Below, piece after piece: positions 49,470 to 60,975 of a DNA stretch of 64,000 bases. A program made the translations under genes and the position numbers. The notes under the pieces are model-generated. The model searched no databases and was not told where the DNA came from. It worked only from the letters and a program-made list of their open reading frames with translations. The stretch comes from Cellvibrio sp. 79. GTDB lineage: Bacteria; Pseudomonadota; Gammaproteobacteria; Pseudomonadales; Cellvibrionaceae. The DNA lies in contig MVDH01000006.1 of the NCBI GenBank assembly GCA_003056245.1, positions 248,001-312,000 of the forward strand, in the 5' to 3' direction. How positions within the stretch are numbered: the first letter of the stretch is position 1; each line of letters begins with the position of its first letter.

Positions 49470-51509
49470 TTAAAATTGCCAATCCATACCGACGCTGGCT
49501 TCCTGGCCGCGATTGGGCACTCCGCCCGGAATTCCTACCCCCAATGCCGGGCTGGAATAGGATTCATCCAATAAATTTTTCAAACTGATCCTGAAACGTG
49601 TTTCAGGGCTAAAGCTGTAACTCAATTGGCCATTCACCAACCAATAATTTTCCAGATCACCTTTTTGATTGGCAGTAATCAAATATTGTCGCGCGCCCTG
49701 ATAACTTGCCGATAAATTCCAGTTCCATTGCCCGTGCTGATAATTAATAACTGCTGCGGCTAAATGTTCTGCTTCGGCAAACGCAGAATCGGGCAAATCA
49801 TAAAGATGCGTATAACTCACCCGCAGCAACCAGCGCGAATTTAACTGATGATTCAAATCAAATGATGCGCCCCGGGATTCCTGATCCAAACCGTTAATGT
49901 ACATGCGCGTACTGCCCTGGATATCGGCGAGGATGGGATTTTCGTAGCGGCTAAAAAATCCCGCTAATTCCAAACTGGTTCGTTTACCTGCGGCGATCCA
50001 CGCGAGATTCCAGGTTTTAACCAATTCATGATCCAGATCGGGATTACCCACTAAAAAAGGATTATTGAGTAAAGCAACTTCTACGAAATTCGGTGCGCGA
50101 AAAGCCTCACCGTAAAGCAACTTTACACTGTGAATATTATTGAGTTGATGTACTAATCCCAAACGCGGACTGATGTGATCGCCGATGCTTTCGTAATAGT
50201 CGTAGCGTCCTCCTAACGTCATGCGCGTTGTTCGGGTTAGATCATAAATCCATTGACCGTACAGGCCAGTGGTTTCGCGTGAAATTGCTTTCTCGACAAT
50301 TACCGAATAATCAAAGTTTTCAAAGTAATTTACATTACGTCGCCGGGTAATTACCTGAATCAAATCGTAATTCGTGCGTCCATGCGTTTCATCTTCTTGC
50401 GCGCGTTGCCAATCAACACCAAATTGCACATTACCCTGCTCCGCCAGATTTAATTCATTTGCCAGCGTTAATTGGGTTGCATGCGCATTAAACGTAACCT
50501 TCGCCAACACCGGTTCGCGACTGGTGGGGCGACTGACTTGAAGCAGCGCGCCGGGTTCGGTTATCGGCGCATGAAAATGTTGTTCGCCATCGCGATACGC
50601 CAGCGTCAGTTTTGTATTCCAGTTTGCTGTTGGTTGAAATGATTGTTCCAGACTCAAATGACGAAATTGCTGGCGATATTCATTAAAACCATTGCGCACT
50701 TTTTCCAGCGTATAAAAATCATCGCCTGCAAGGCGATACCAAGCAGCTTGTATTCGACTCGTATCATTGTGTAAATCGACATCAATATCCAATTCACGGC
50801 GCGGGTCACTGGTTTCCCGATTGCCGCTCAACTGATAAGTTTGCCCATCATCACCGTAAGTGTGGAAAAACACATTGCTTTGCCAATCATCAAATTGCTC
50901 TGACCAATGCCAATCCAACTGGTGGCGATTGTCGCTACCCAATCCTGCTTTTACACTGGTTTCACCTTGCCGGCTGATGACATTGATAACGCCGGTATAC
51001 GCACCCGAACCGTAGAGTGCTGAACCTGGCCCCTGAATAACTTCAACGCGCTCGATTTGTGCGAGAGGAAATAAAGAAATTCCGGTATCCGCGCCCACTG
51101 CACGTGGATTGCCAAACAAACGTCCATCTACCACTAATAAAATTTCCAGTGCACGATTTCCCAAGCGGCGGCCGCCGGAACTGTAGGTGTAATTGAACGG
51201 GTTATCGGCATTGCGACTCACTTGAAAACCGGGAACCAAACGCAGTAATTCGTAGAGATAATCCAGGCCCAGCCGATCAATTTGATCACGCGTAAAAACA
51301 GTAACAACGGAGGGAACGGTTTTGAGCGATTCTTCAGTCAGGGTGGCGCCGGTTACCGGAACGTCCAGTAACTCTTCCAGATTTAATTCGAGATAGGCAA
51401 GGTCATTTTCGTCGGCATGGCACACGCTGGAACAGCAAAACGCCAGTATCCAGAGAACCGGAATACAAATAACCGGAACACACGATGAAAAAATTTTCCT
51501 GCTACCCAT
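49470..51509 (-). CDS. TonB-dependent receptor, paralog 3 of 3
   Basis: LNLEELLDVPVTGATLTEESLKTVPSVVTVFTRDQIDRLGLDYLYELLRLVPGFQVSRN; PNRGQEASVGMDWQF. Confidence 0.93.
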   Translation of the reverse strand: MGSRKIFSSCVPVICIPVLWILAFCCSSVCHADENDLAYLELNLEELLDVPVTGATLTEESLKTVPSVVTVFTRDQIDRLGLDYLYELLRLVPGFQVSRNADNPFNYTYSSGGRRLGNRALEILLVVDGRLFGNPRAVGADTGISLFPLAQIERVEVIQGPGSALYGSGAYTGVINVISRQGETSVKAGLGSDNRHQLDWHWSEQFDDWQSNVFFHTYGDDGQTYQLSGNRETSDPRRELDIDVDLHNDTSRIQAAWYRLAGDDFYTLEKVRNGFNEYRQQFRHLSLEQSFQPTANWNTKLTLAYRDGEQHFHAPITEPGALLQVSRPTSREPVLAKVTFNAHATQLTLANELNLAEQGNVQFGVDWQRAQEDETHGRTNYDLIQVITRRRNVNYFENFDYSVIVEKAISRETTGLYGQWIYDLTRTTRMTLGGRYDYYESIGDHISPRLGLVHQLNNIHSVKLLYGEAFRAPNFVEVALLNNPFLVGNPDLDHELVKTWNLAWIAAGKRTSLELAGFFSRYENPILADIQGSTRMYINGLDQESRGASFDLNHQLNSRWLLRVSYTHLYDLPDSAFAEAEHLAAAVINYQHGQWNWNLSASYQGARQYLITANQKGDLENYWLVNGQLSYSFSPETRFRISLKNLLDESYSSPALGVGIPGGVPNRGQEASVGMDWQF

Positions 51510-51539
51510 CTGTCCTCCTTCGCGTTGAATAATGTCGGC

Positions 51540-54011
51540 TTAAGGATTGCCACTCCATTGCTGCAACCAGGATTCAAATTGCGCAACGGGTAAAGGTTTG
51601 GAGAAATAATAGCCTTGCATAAGGTTGCAGCCCTGATGCGAAAGCACTTCCGATTCACCAGCAGTTTCTACACCTTCCGCGATAGTTTCCATGCCCAATG
51701 ATTCTGCCAAGCGAATAATGGATGCAACGATGGCGAGCGACGCGCTGTCGGTTTGCATATCGCGCACAAATGATTGATCAATTTTGAGAATATTTACCGG
51801 CAGGCGACGCAAATAATTCAAGCAGGAAAAACCGGTACCAAAATCGTCGATGGCAATGCGATAGCCGAAATCGCGAAAGGCTTGCAACACTTGAATCGAT
51901 ACTTCCATATCCGACATCAGCATACTTTCGGTGAGTTCCAATTCCAGTGAACTGGGCGCAGTACCCGCTTGTTCCAGAATGCCTTGCACTTCATTCAGAA
52001 AACCGGCTTGATGAAATTGCAGTGCCGAAATATTTACGCTCACGACTAACTCACCAAATCCTGCGGCATGCCAGCGTTTTACCTGACGCGCGGCTTCGGC
52101 AATTACCCAGGCGCCCAGTGGAATAATCAAACCAATTTCTTCGGCGATAGGAATAAAATGATTGGGTGGTACCAGACCACGTTCCGGATGGCGCCAACGC
52201 ACTAACGCTTCAGCACCATAAACGCGTTTGCTACGCACATCGATTTGCGGTTGGTAATGTAATTCAAATTGACCTTGATCCAGTGCGGAGCGCAAATCAT
52301 ATTCGAGTTTGAGTCGATCAAGGGTACGCGCATTGAGAATAGGTGTGTAGAACTGATAATTGTTGCGGCCTTTTTCTTTAGCGAGATACATCGCTGCGTC
52401 TGCGTTTTTAATTAACGTACTCGGCGTATCACCGTCATCGGGATAAACAGCAATGCCGATGCTCGGACTTAAATGCAGTGGCATGTCTTCCAGTGTGTAG
52501 GGTTTTAACAATTCCTCGCGCAATTTAATTGCCACTTCGGCGAGGCTGCGTTCGTCGCGTACACGTGGCAAGAGCACCACAAACTCATCGCCGCCCAAGC
52601 GCGCCACAGTGTCATCGTTGCGTACCGCCGCACTCAGGCGCGTGGCGGTTTGCCGCAATATCTGGTCGCCAGCAGCGTGGCCCAGTGAATCATTAATATT
52701 TTTAAAACGATCAAGGTCAATAAATAAAATGCCGACTTTTTCTTTGCGGCGTTTGGCGGTGTTGATCGCCATTTCCAGACGGTCATTCAGTAGCGCGCGA
52801 TTGGGCAACTCGGTGAGGCTGTCGTGATGCGCGAGAAAATCGATGCGTTCGCGCGATTTTTTTCGCTCGGAAATATCACTGAAAATGGCGATGTAATTTT
52901 CCGGTTGTCCTTCGGCATTTAACACCTGGCTGATGGAATACCAGGTAGGGAAACGCTCACCATTTTTACGCCGATTCACTAATTCGCCTTGCCAGTAACC
53001 GCGCTCTTTTAATACCGAGACCAGATTGCGGAAAAAACCGTGGGAATGAAGTTGTGCGCCGATTTTGGCGGTATCCACCCCCAAGACTTCCTCTTCGGTA
53101 AAACCCATTATTTTTTCATAGGTTTTATTCACCAGTACAATACGCAATTTTGCATCGGTAATTAAAATAGCTTCGTTGCTGCCTTCAAATACTTTGGCCC
53201 ATAAACGCAACTCCGCTTCCTGCTGTTTGCGCTGGGTGATATCACGCACGACCATGACCATTTCATCGCGTTCGCGCAAAATCAAACGCGCTTCCCAGGT
53301 GCGCAGATGATTTTTTTGCGTCCAGTCAAATTCTGCTAACTGCTCGCCCTGCCCCGCAAATACGCGGCGGATGGAGGCAGCCAAAGTACGGTATACCGGC
53401 CCGGGTAGATGGCCCTCACCCGTTTTTGGATCGTGAACAACCCATTCTTCCATGTCATTAACATAAGCACCCACTTGCATATCGATCACATGCCCATCGC
53501 GATCTATGCGCAAAATAATATCGGGAATACCGGCGAGCAACGCACGGGTTTTACCTTCGCTGATACTGACATCGCGAAAGGCTTTACTCGCGCGCAAAAT
53601 AAACTGGATGCGATAAGGTAAGGTGCCCCAACTCACCGGTTTGGTGATGAAATCTGTTGCACCGGATTCATAGGCGCGATGAATGGAATCAATATCATCG
53701 AGGCCGGTGACCATCGCAATGGGTAAATCTTTTCCTCCCGGTGACGCCAATAATTCGCGGCACAAATGAAAGCCGTCGCCATCGGGCAACAACACATCCA
53801 ATAAAACAATATCGGGGCGACGCTCACTGAATTTTGCGCGCGCACTGGCGCAATCGGCGGCTTCTATTACGTTGTAGCCAGCGCGCTCCAGCGTAATACT
53901 GGTGGTCAAGCGTGCGGCCTCATCGTCTTCAACAACTAATACCCATTCACGGCCCGGTGCGTCGCCAAGCGTAATTTGCTGAGGTTTGATTTCAGTGCCG
54001 GGGGTTTTCAC
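51540..54011 (-). CDS. REC-PAS-PAS-GGDEF-EAL response regulator
   Basis: REC ([28 protein letters not shown]...[14 protein letters not shown]), GGDEF ([13 protein letters not shown]), EAL ([41 protein letters not shown]). Confidence 0.95.
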   Translation of the reverse strand: MKTPGTEIKPQQITLGDAPGREWVLVVEDDEAARLTTSITLERAGYNVIEAADCASARAKFSERRPDIVLLDVLLPDGDGFHLCRELLASPGGKDLPIAMVTGLDDIDSIHRAYESGATDFITKPVSWGTLPYRIQFILRASKAFRDVSISEGKTRALLAGIPDIILRIDRDGHVIDMQVGAYVNDMEEWVVHDPKTGEGHLPGPVYRTLAASIRRVFAGQGEQLAEFDWTQKNHLRTWEARLILRERDEMVMVVRDITQRKQQEAELRLWAKVFEGSNEAILITDAKLRIVLVNKTYEKIMGFTEEEVLGVDTAKIGAQLHSHGFFRNLVSVLKERGYWQGELVNRRKNGERFPTWYSISQVLNAEGQPENYIAIFSDISERKKSRERIDFLAHHDSLTELPNRALLNDRLEMAINTAKRRKEKVGILFIDLDRFKNINDSLGHAAGDQILRQTATRLSAAVRNDDTVARLGGDEFVVLLPRVRDERSLAEVAIKLREELLKPYTLEDMPLHLSPSIGIAVYPDDGDTPSTLIKNADAAMYLAKEKGRNNYQFYTPILNARTLDRLKLEYDLRSALDQGQFELHYQPQIDVRSKRVYGAEALVRWRHPERGLVPPNHFIPIAEEIGLIIPLGAWVIAEAARQVKRWHAAGFGELVVSVNISALQFHQAGFLNEVQGILEQAGTAPSSLELELTESMLMSDMEVSIQVLQAFRDFGYRIAIDDFGTGFSCLNYLRRLPVNILKIDQSFVRDMQTDSASLAIVASIIRLAESLGMETIAEGVETAGESEVLSHQGCNLMQGYYFSKPLPVAQFESWLQQWSGNP

Positions 54012-56740
54012 TGATTTTTCTCCTCCTGCTCCAGCAGGATTAACGCCTGCAATGACAATTCATAAAGGGTTTGAATAGTTTTCAGTTGGGCGTCAATTTT
54101 TTCCAACACGTTTTGCCGCGCACAGGCTTCACATTCACGGCAGGCAGCGGCCAATTCCACAAGCCCCAAATTCGCTGCACTGTTTTTAAAATTGTGTGCA
54201 GTTTTATAAATTGATTCGGCATTGCGCGCGGTAACAGCCTCCGTTAGCTGCCGTAATAAACCGGGACTGGTTGCACGGAATAATTCGATAATTCGCAACA
54301 GTAAACCTTCGCGTAATTCACGCAACTGGCGAATAATTTGTTGATCGATCTCGATAATCGGTTCAGTGGCTTCAGCAATAACCGGTGCGGCGACAGCATC
54401 GGCTGCCGCTTGCCAACCATCAGCCAGTTGTTCTTCGCGAGTGGGTAACCAGCGCGCGAGCAATTCGTGCAATTGCTGTTGGGAAAAAGGTTTGCTCAGG
54501 TAATCATCCATTCCGCGCGCGAGGCAATTCTCGCGGTCACCGCTAATGGCATTTGCGGTCAACGCAACAATCGGTATCGAGGGCAACCCGAGTTCGCGCT
54601 CGCGTTCGCGAATGCGTGCGGTTGCCTCGAAACCATCCATCACCGGCATCTGGCAATCCATCAGGATCAAATCAAAACTTTCGACGTGGCAAATATCTGC
54701 TGCTTCCTGCCCGTTGTTGGCAATTTTCATCGTCACACCTAGCCGTTGCAGCATGACGCTCGCAACTTCCTGGTTCACCAGATTATCTTCCGCCAACAAA
54801 ACGCGCCCGGCGAGCCGTTGCAATTTATGTTCGCCGTTCGCCAATTCGATGACCGCCGGTGTGCGCAAACTGAAATCACCGGCCAACACTTGCGCAATCA
54901 AATTATGTAATTCCGATTGGCGCACGGGCTTGAGCAGCAAAGGTGCGCGCCGTGTGATTTCCGGGCGCGCCGCCATACCGGCGGAGCTCAACACAATAAT
55001 GGCCAGATTGTTAAAACGCGCATCGCCCGCCAACGCATCCAGCAATTGACCGCCGTCCATTTCCGGCATGGCCCAGTCAGTCAACATCAGCTCAAACGGT
55101 TTGCCTGATTGGTATTGCCGGTGCAGCAAAGCGATTGCCTCCGGCGCCGAGGATGCCATCACTGGAATCATGCCCCAGGATCTGAGCCAGTAATCCAGGA
55201 TTTCCCGGTTGGTGGGGTTGTCATCTACCACCAGCGTATGCAGTTTTTCGAAACCATCGACGAGTTGGTAATCGCGCGGATCTTCCACTCGCTGTACATC
55301 CAGCTCAAAGTGAAACCGGCTGCCCTCACCCGGCGTGCTGGTCAACTGGATTTCGGCGCCCATCATTTGCACCAGCCGCTGGGAAATGGTCAAACCCAAG
55401 CCGGTACCGCCGTATTTGCGCGCCATGGAAGAGTCGGCCTGCGTAAACGATTGGAACAGGCGCCTTTGTTGTTCCTGGCTGATCCCAATACCGGTATCGC
55501 GCACACAAACCCCCAAGCGCACCCGGTCACCCGCGTCAGCTATCAGGCTCACCGCAATTTCCACTTCACCGGACTCGGTAAATTTGATGGCGTTGCTCAA
55601 GAGGTTGGTAATGACCTGCCCCAGACGCGCTGAATCCCCCACCACCGATAATGGCGGCAACGGCGTTTTGCACAGCAATTCAAGATGCTTCCCCTGGGCA
55701 ATCGGTGCATAGCGTTCGGCAATATCCTCCACCAGCAGGTTGAGCTGGAACGGGCGATATTCGAGTTCCAGTTTGCCGGCTTCGATTTTGGAGAAGTCCA
55801 GAATGTCATTGATGATCAACAACAAGTCTTCACTGGAGCGGCGCGCCACGCGGGCAAAGCGTTTTTGTTTGGAATCCAGTTCGGTATCCAGCAACAGCCC
55901 CGTCATCCCCATAATGCCATTCAACGGCGTGCGGATTTCATGGCTCATTACCGCCAGGAATTCGCTCTTGGCTTTGCTCGCCGCCTCGGCCTGAACGCGG
56001 GCGGTTTCCAGCTCCAGGGTGCGGGCGATAACCCGTTGCTCCAGATGTTCGTGATGCAGGCGCAATTCGGCGTCCTGGTTTTCGATGCGGTCCAGCATAT
56101 TATTGAACCGCAGTGTCAGCCGGCCCACTTCATCCTGGGCGGCAGGCAATGGGGCGCGCTCGCGATAATTGCCCTCGTGGCCGATTCGCTCCGCCAGTTC
56201 GCTGAGCTTGCCCAGTGGCCGCAGTACCGAAGTGATCAACACCCGCGATAGAAACCCGCAAGTCAGGATCGCCACCAGGGCAATCAACAGAATCCAGATA
56301 AGCTGCCCGTAAAACTCCTGCCGTAACGGCTCCAGGGTGACATCCAGCTCAAGTTGGCCCAGGTTTTCCCCCTCCCAGCCCACATTCACTTTCACCTGGT
56401 TATCCACGGACATAACCGGCCCAGAACTGCGGTATTCAGCCAGCAATTGGCCATTGTCCAAGCGTAGGCGCGCCGACAACACCTTGGATTCCACCCGTAA
56501 CGCCTTGAGCGTTTGGCTGGCGGCCTCAGCATCAACAAACATACTGGGCGCTCCCAGATTGATGGCGGTCGCTTCCGCCAGCACCTGCATCTGCTTATTA
56601 ACCTGATCGCAAACATAATTGTATTGCTGCCAGCTACTGGCGAGGCTTGCCCCCAGCACAGCAATACTGGTGAGCAGCATGGTTAACAAGCCAATGCTGC
56701 GCGCGAGTGAGGTTGATTTTCGTGAGGGGAAACCGGGCAT
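54008..56740 (-). CDS. Hybrid histidine kinase: CHASE8-like periplasmic sensor, HAMP, HisKA, HATPase, REC, REC, Hpt
   Basis: Two TMs around [66 protein letters not shown]; two REC domains ([22 protein letters not shown]); Hpt [12 protein letters not shown]. Confidence 0.93.
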   Translation of the reverse strand: MPGFPSRKSTSLARSIGLLTMLLTSIAVLGASLASSWQQYNYVCDQVNKQMQVLAEATAINLGAPSMFVDAEAASQTLKALRVESKVLSARLRLDNGQLLAEYRSSGPVMSVDNQVKVNVGWEGENLGQLELDVTLEPLRQEFYGQLIWILLIALVAILTCGFLSRVLITSVLRPLGKLSELAERIGHEGNYRERAPLPAAQDEVGRLTLRFNNMLDRIENQDAELRLHHEHLEQRVIARTLELETARVQAEAASKAKSEFLAVMSHEIRTPLNGIMGMTGLLLDTELDSKQKRFARVARRSSEDLLLIINDILDFSKIEAGKLELEYRPFQLNLLVEDIAERYAPIAQGKHLELLCKTPLPPLSVVGDSARLGQVITNLLSNAIKFTESGEVEIAVSLIADAGDRVRLGVCVRDTGIGISQEQQRRLFQSFTQADSSMARKYGGTGLGLTISQRLVQMMGAEIQLTSTPGEGSRFHFELDVQRVEDPRDYQLVDGFEKLHTLVVDDNPTNREILDYWLRSWGMIPVMASSAPEAIALLHRQYQSGKPFELMLTDWAMPEMDGGQLLDALAGDARFNNLAIIVLSSAGMAARPEITRRAPLLLKPVRQSELHNLIAQVLAGDFSLRTPAVIELANGEHKLQRLAGRVLLAEDNLVNQEVASVMLQRLGVTMKIANNGQEAADICHVESFDLILMDCQMPVMDGFEATARIRERERELGLPSIPIVALTANAISGDRENCLARGMDDYLSKPFSQQQLHELLARWLPTREEQLADGWQAAADAVAAPVIAEATEPIIEIDQQIIRQLRELREGLLLRIIELFRATSPGLLRQLTEAVTARNAESIYKTAHNFKNSAANLGLVELAAACRECEACARQNVLEKIDAQLKTIQTLYELSLQALILLEQEEKNQ

Positions 56741-57276
56741 TAGCTGGCACCTCCCGGTTTTTTGGCCAGCTTGAGCAATTGGCTACTGACTTTGACACCC
56801 GCTTGTTTAATGGCGGAATCGTTAATGGTGAATTCGATGCGGTCTTCCCGGGTACGGGTCAATACTATTCCCGCCCGTAAATCTTCCTGTTTGGGATCAT
56901 CAATAACCAGTAGCACCCCTTCGGGCATGACTGCTGGCAGTGGAATGTCGGCACCGGTGATGGGTACATAAATCAAATGGCAACGACCGGCATTCTGCTC
57001 GAGTTCGCTGGCGTCATCGACAAATAATACTTTGATGGTGACTTTTTGGGTGCTCTTGCTATCAATTTGTATCAGGGATTGACGGGTAGCGTCACGGGCA
57101 CCAATAGCGCACAGGATCAACTCATTACCCTGATTCGGCCATTCAATAAACTTGAGGAAGTTATAGACAAACGCCACACGCAACCCGGCCTCGGACGCCT
57201 GTGCCGATACACTCAGACTTTGTATCAAGAACATGAACCCCACGCCGGACACCAGGCATCGGCGCAAACTGTTCAT
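56740..57276 (-). CDS. YfiR/DUF4154 family periplasmic protein
   Basis: Signal peptide; [88 protein letters not shown]. Confidence 0.92.
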   Translation of the reverse strand: MNSLRRCLVSGVGFMFLIQSLSVSAQASEAGLRVAFVYNFLKFIEWPNQGNELILCAIGARDATRQSLIQIDSKSTQKVTIKVLFVDDASELEQNAGRCHLIYVPITGADIPLPAVMPEGVLLVIDDPKQEDLRAGIVLTRTREDRIEFTINDSAIKQAGVKVSSQLLKLAKKPGGAS

Positions 57277-57550
57277 CAACCCCAACCACGCAACCAAACT
57301 CACCTCCCCTGGCTCCATAGCAGCTATGGAGTAAGGCGATTAATCAAATACCGAAGGAAACTTGCAGGACAATAACGGGAACACCACAACCTGCGAGCAC
57401 TAACCTTATAAGAAGTAATAAACCCTATGATTCATCAATCACTTGAGAATAGACCAGAGATCCGTTGACGGCGAAAACAATCCACTGGGCAAACCCTGAT
57501 CGCTAAGTGGTATCATGGCCGCCCTTCCGAATTACCCGAATGGTTTTGCT

Positions 57551-58399
57551 ATGTTGTTGTTTGTCGATAACCTCACCAATGTCGATTTCAGTTTCCTTGA
57601 CCCGCTGCGCGGACTGCTGGGTGAAACCTGGCTGGCAAATGTGCGCCTGCTCGGCGAGTTGGATGAGCAAGGCATGGTGTGCGACTTCGGCACCGTCAAG
57701 AAAATCACCCGCAAATGGCTGGATGACGAACTGGATCACCGCCTCGCCGTACCGGTGCGCTCACCTAACATTCGCATCACTGAAGACGGTAACTACATCA
57801 CCATCGAATGGAAATTCGGGGCCAGGGGCGAATTTATCAGCACGCGCTCACCGCGCGATGCGATCGCCCTGGTTGATGCCGAAGTGTTAACGCCGGAAAC
57901 CGTTGCCGCCTGGTGCATTACCCAACTGAAACAACATTTCCCGGTCAGTGTGCGTTTGGAGCTGGATTTCACCAGCGAGCCTATTGATGGGGCTTACTAT
58001 CACTACAGCCACGGCTTGAAAAAACACCTGGGCAATTGCCAGCGCATCGCCCATGGCCATAAATCGCGTATTGATATTTGGGCCAACGGTAAAAAATCGC
58101 CATTGCTGGAACAACATTGGGCCGATGAATGGGAAGATATTTATATCGGCACGCGCGAGGATATTGTCGGCAAACCGCAATTCGATGACATTGATTATTA
58201 TCGTTTTGCTTACGATGCCCAACAGGGCCCGTTTGAAATTACCCTGCCCCAACGCTGCTGTTATTTAATTGATACCGACAGCACCGTGGAATTTATTGCC
58301 TGGCACATCGCGCACAAAACCCGCCAGGCAAATCCGGAAACGTTTATTCGTGTGAAAGCCTATGAAGGGATTGGTAAAGGCGCTATCGCCGAAGCGTAA
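57551..58399 (+). CDS. 6-pyruvoyl-tetrahydropterin synthase/QueD-like protein
   Basis: MLLFVDNLTNVDFSFLDP; NCQRIAHGHKSRIDIW histidine motif; internal ATG at 57551 preferred. Confidence 0.75.
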   Translation: MLLFVDNLTNVDFSFLDPLRGLLGETWLANVRLLGELDEQGMVCDFGTVKKITRKWLDDELDHRLAVPVRSPNIRITEDGNYITIEWKFGARGEFISTRSPRDAIALVDAEVLTPETVAAWCITQLKQHFPVSVRLELDFTSEPIDGAYYHYSHGLKKHLGNCQRIAHGHKSRIDIWANGKKSPLLEQHWADEWEDIYIGTREDIVGKPQFDDIDYYRFAYDAQQGPFEITLPQRCCYLIDTDSTVEFIAWHIAHKTRQANPETFIRVKAYEGIGKGAIAEA

Positions 58400-58420
58400 G
58401 CGTTTAGCTCCTCACCAGCA

Positions 58421-58786
58421 TTAACGCAGCAGCATTAAAAACGGCACCAGCGTTAACGCCGTAACAAAAATAATGGCGCAGACCAATAATAAAAAACGAA
58501 TGGGCTGCGCACAAAAACGTTGCCACAACGTTGGGATCTGCCCGGCCTCTACCAATTCGGCATAGGTCGCTTGCTGTTGCGCAGAACGTTGTTGTTGATA
58601 ACTACGGATTAATTCGCGCGCGGTCTCTTCCTGCGAATTATCCGCCAGCCATATTGCATCCAACCCCACCCGGAAAAAACCGGCATCCGTTTCGTAATAA
58701 CGGATCTGGTTTTCATCCAGCAATGCCCGGATTTCCTGCGCTTCATCGGCGGGAACCTGGGCAAGTTTGAACAATAATCTGGCCAT
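58421..58786 (-). CDS. Small membrane protein (DUF6164-like)
   Basis: MARLLFKLAQVPADEAQEIRALLDENQIRYYETDAGFFRVGLDAIWLAD plus C-terminal TM. Confidence 0.72.
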   Translation of the reverse strand: MARLLFKLAQVPADEAQEIRALLDENQIRYYETDAGFFRVGLDAIWLADNSQEETARELIRSYQQQRSAQQQATYAELVEAGQIPTLWQRFCAQPIRFLLLVCAIIFVTALTLVPFLMLLR

Positions 58787-59007
58787 AAATCATCAGTCAC
58801 TCGTCATGCGGGTTGCGCAGCATAGCAGTATTAATCCGCCAATAAAAATTGGCTGCTATAAGGCAAATCACCGGTGTTCGCTGATAAAGATCAATCACCC
58901 TTCAATAAAAGCCACCGGCTTGGGTGAACGGTTTCAATTTTTATTGTCATAAAGCTATGATCAGATGAACATCAATTCCATCGCACCTCCAAGTACAGGA
59001 ATATGCT

Positions 59008-60123
59008 TTGCTCTACAGGATCGAACAGGATGCTGACCAAACCGAATCCCGCAGTGAGTTATACCTGACGGGCGATTGGCATTTGGGAAAAACACCCGCG
59101 GCATCCGAATTGATTGCCGCACTACCCGCACAATGCCGGGAAATAATTCTTAACACCGGCGAATTAAAACAATGGGACTCCAGTCTCGCCGTTATGCTGT
59201 TACAACTAACACGTCATTGCGAACAACACGATATTCAGTTGGATCTACAACAAACATCTGAAAGCTTGCGTGAATTGCTCAAACTTGCCACCAGCATTCC
59301 GCCCTATCAATCAACCGAGGCAGACAACAAATCCAGCCTCCGTCAGAAAATAATAAAAGCACTGCGGGTTTTGGGCCAATCTGTTGAAGTTACGTTGGGG
59401 TTTATCGGCGAAGTCGCCATTGCATTTGGTAATTGGGTACGCGGCAACGCCAAAACACGGCGCCAGGATATTTTGTTTTTTGTTGAACAATCCGGTCCTC
59501 GCGCATTGGCAATCGTCACCCTGATTGCATTGCTGGTCGGCATGATTCTCGCTTATTTAGGTTCAGTGCAATTACGCCAATTGGGCGCGCAGGTTTATGT
59601 CGCCGATCTGGTTGCCATTGGAATGGTGCGCGAAATGGGCGCATTAATGACTGCAGTCATTATGGCGGGCCGCACCGGGGCCGCTTATGCAGCGCAATTG
59701 GGCACCATGCAAGTCAACGAAGAAATTGATGCGCTAAAGACCATGGGCATTTCCACCATGGAATTTTTAGTATTGCCGCGTTTAATCGCGTTGGTTTTAG
59801 TCATGCCATTACTATGCATTTACGCCGATGCCATCGGGATTGTTGGCGGCGCGATTGTGGCGACCAGCATGGATGTCAATTTCCTGCAGTATATTTTGCA
59901 AACCCAGGGCGCTGTGGATTGGGTAGATATTTCCGTAGGGTTAAGCAAAAGTATTTTTTTTGGAATTTTGATTGCATTGGCCGGATGCCAGGCTGGTATT
60001 TATTGCGGCCGCAATTCCGATGCGGTTGGAATGGCGGCAACGAATGCGGTAGTGCGCGCGATTGTTTATCTGGTTGTCGCTGATGCGGCATTTAATATTC
60101 TCTACGATAAAATGGGAATTTAA
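59008..60123 (+). CDS. MlaE-family ABC permease with N-terminal STAS-like domain
   Basis: MlaE core (AIGMVREMGALMTAVIMAGRTGAAYAAQLGTMQVNEEIDALKTMGI); TTG start. Confidence 0.92.
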   Translation: MLYRIEQDADQTESRSELYLTGDWHLGKTPAASELIAALPAQCREIILNTGELKQWDSSLAVMLLQLTRHCEQHDIQLDLQQTSESLRELLKLATSIPPYQSTEADNKSSLRQKIIKALRVLGQSVEVTLGFIGEVAIAFGNWVRGNAKTRRQDILFFVEQSGPRALAIVTLIALLVGMILAYLGSVQLRQLGAQVYVADLVAIGMVREMGALMTAVIMAGRTGAAYAAQLGTMQVNEEIDALKTMGISTMEFLVLPRLIALVLVMPLLCIYADAIGIVGGAIVATSMDVNFLQYILQTQGAVDWVDISVGLSKSIFFGILIALAGCQAGIYCGRNSDAVGMAATNAVVRAIVYLVVADAAFNILYDKMGI

Positions 60124-60125
60124 TT

Positions 60126-60887
60126 GTGGCCGACTCAACTGCTTTTATCAGCGTACACGACCTGAGCATCGGTTACGGTAGCCGGGTCGTGCAAGAACAT
60201 TTGAATTTCGAGATTCAAAAAAACGATATTTTTTTTATTATCGGTGGCAGCGGTTGCGGTAAAACCACCCTGTTAAAACACATGATTGGTTTGCTCGCCC
60301 CCAGCAAAGGTGAAGTGCTTTATGAGGGGATAAATTTTTATAAATCCGACGAAGAAACCCAATTACAGTTAATGCAACGCTGGGGAATTACTTATCAATC
60401 CGGAGCATTATTTTCCAGTATGTCACTCGCTGAAAACGTAGCCCTGCCCTTGCAGTTATATACTGATTTATCTGAAGCACAAATTGCGGAAACCGTTGCG
60501 TATAAATTAGCGCTGGTAGGTTTGGCCGGTTATGAAAAATTCTATCCGTCCGAATTGAGCGGTGGCATGCATAAACGCGCCGGACTCGCGCGTGCTATTG
60601 CGCTGGATCCGCAGCTATTATTTTTCGATGAGCCTTCGGCCGGATTGGACCCAATCAGTTCCCTGCGCCTGGACCAATTGATTGTGCAAATCTGTAAAGC
60701 ATTGAATTCCACCGTTATTATTGTGTCACATGAGTTACCGAGTATTTTATCCATAGGAACCAACTGCGTATTTCTGGATGCGCAAGCGAAAACCATGCTG
60801 GATTCCGGTGATCCCAAACAGTTACTGGAACACAGTGAACAGGAAAAAGTGCGGCAATTTTTAAGTCGCGCAGGTACAGCGAATTGA
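60126..60887 (+). CDS. MlaF-like ABC ATPase
   Basis: Walker A GGSGCGKTT, signature ELSGGMHKRAGLARA, Walker B LLFFDEPSAGLDP. Confidence 0.95.
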   Translation: MADSTAFISVHDLSIGYGSRVVQEHLNFEIQKNDIFFIIGGSGCGKTTLLKHMIGLLAPSKGEVLYEGINFYKSDEETQLQLMQRWGITYQSGALFSSMSLAENVALPLQLYTDLSEAQIAETVAYKLALVGLAGYEKFYPSELSGGMHKRAGLARAIALDPQLLFFDEPSAGLDPISSLRLDQLIVQICKALNSTVIIVSHELPSILSIGTNCVFLDAQAKTMLDSGDPKQLLEHSEQEKVRQFLSRAGTAN

Positions 60888-60890
60888 ACA

Positions 60891-60942
60891 ACTACGGTAA
60901 ATTAAAAAACTACGGTAAATTAAAAAGTACGGCGAATTAAAT
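60891..60942. repeat. 18-bp short tandem repeat, two perfect copies plus one degenerate
   Basis: actacggtaaattaaaaa at 60891-60908 and 60909-60926, then gtacggcgaattaaat. Confidence 0.85.
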
Positions 60943-60975
60943 CAACAGCGCAGCGGCGAAGAACACAGGAGTTTT

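Noticed and set aside
54546-55633. Antisense ORFs (167-174 aa) across the hybrid kinase
   Set aside because: Shadow ORFs in a GC-richer coding region; the kinase motifs on the minus strand are unambiguous.
57507-57890. 127-aa ORF overlapping the QueD-like gene in another frame
   Set aside because: The overlapping frame (57551..58399) carries a coherent family-like protein; this one does not.
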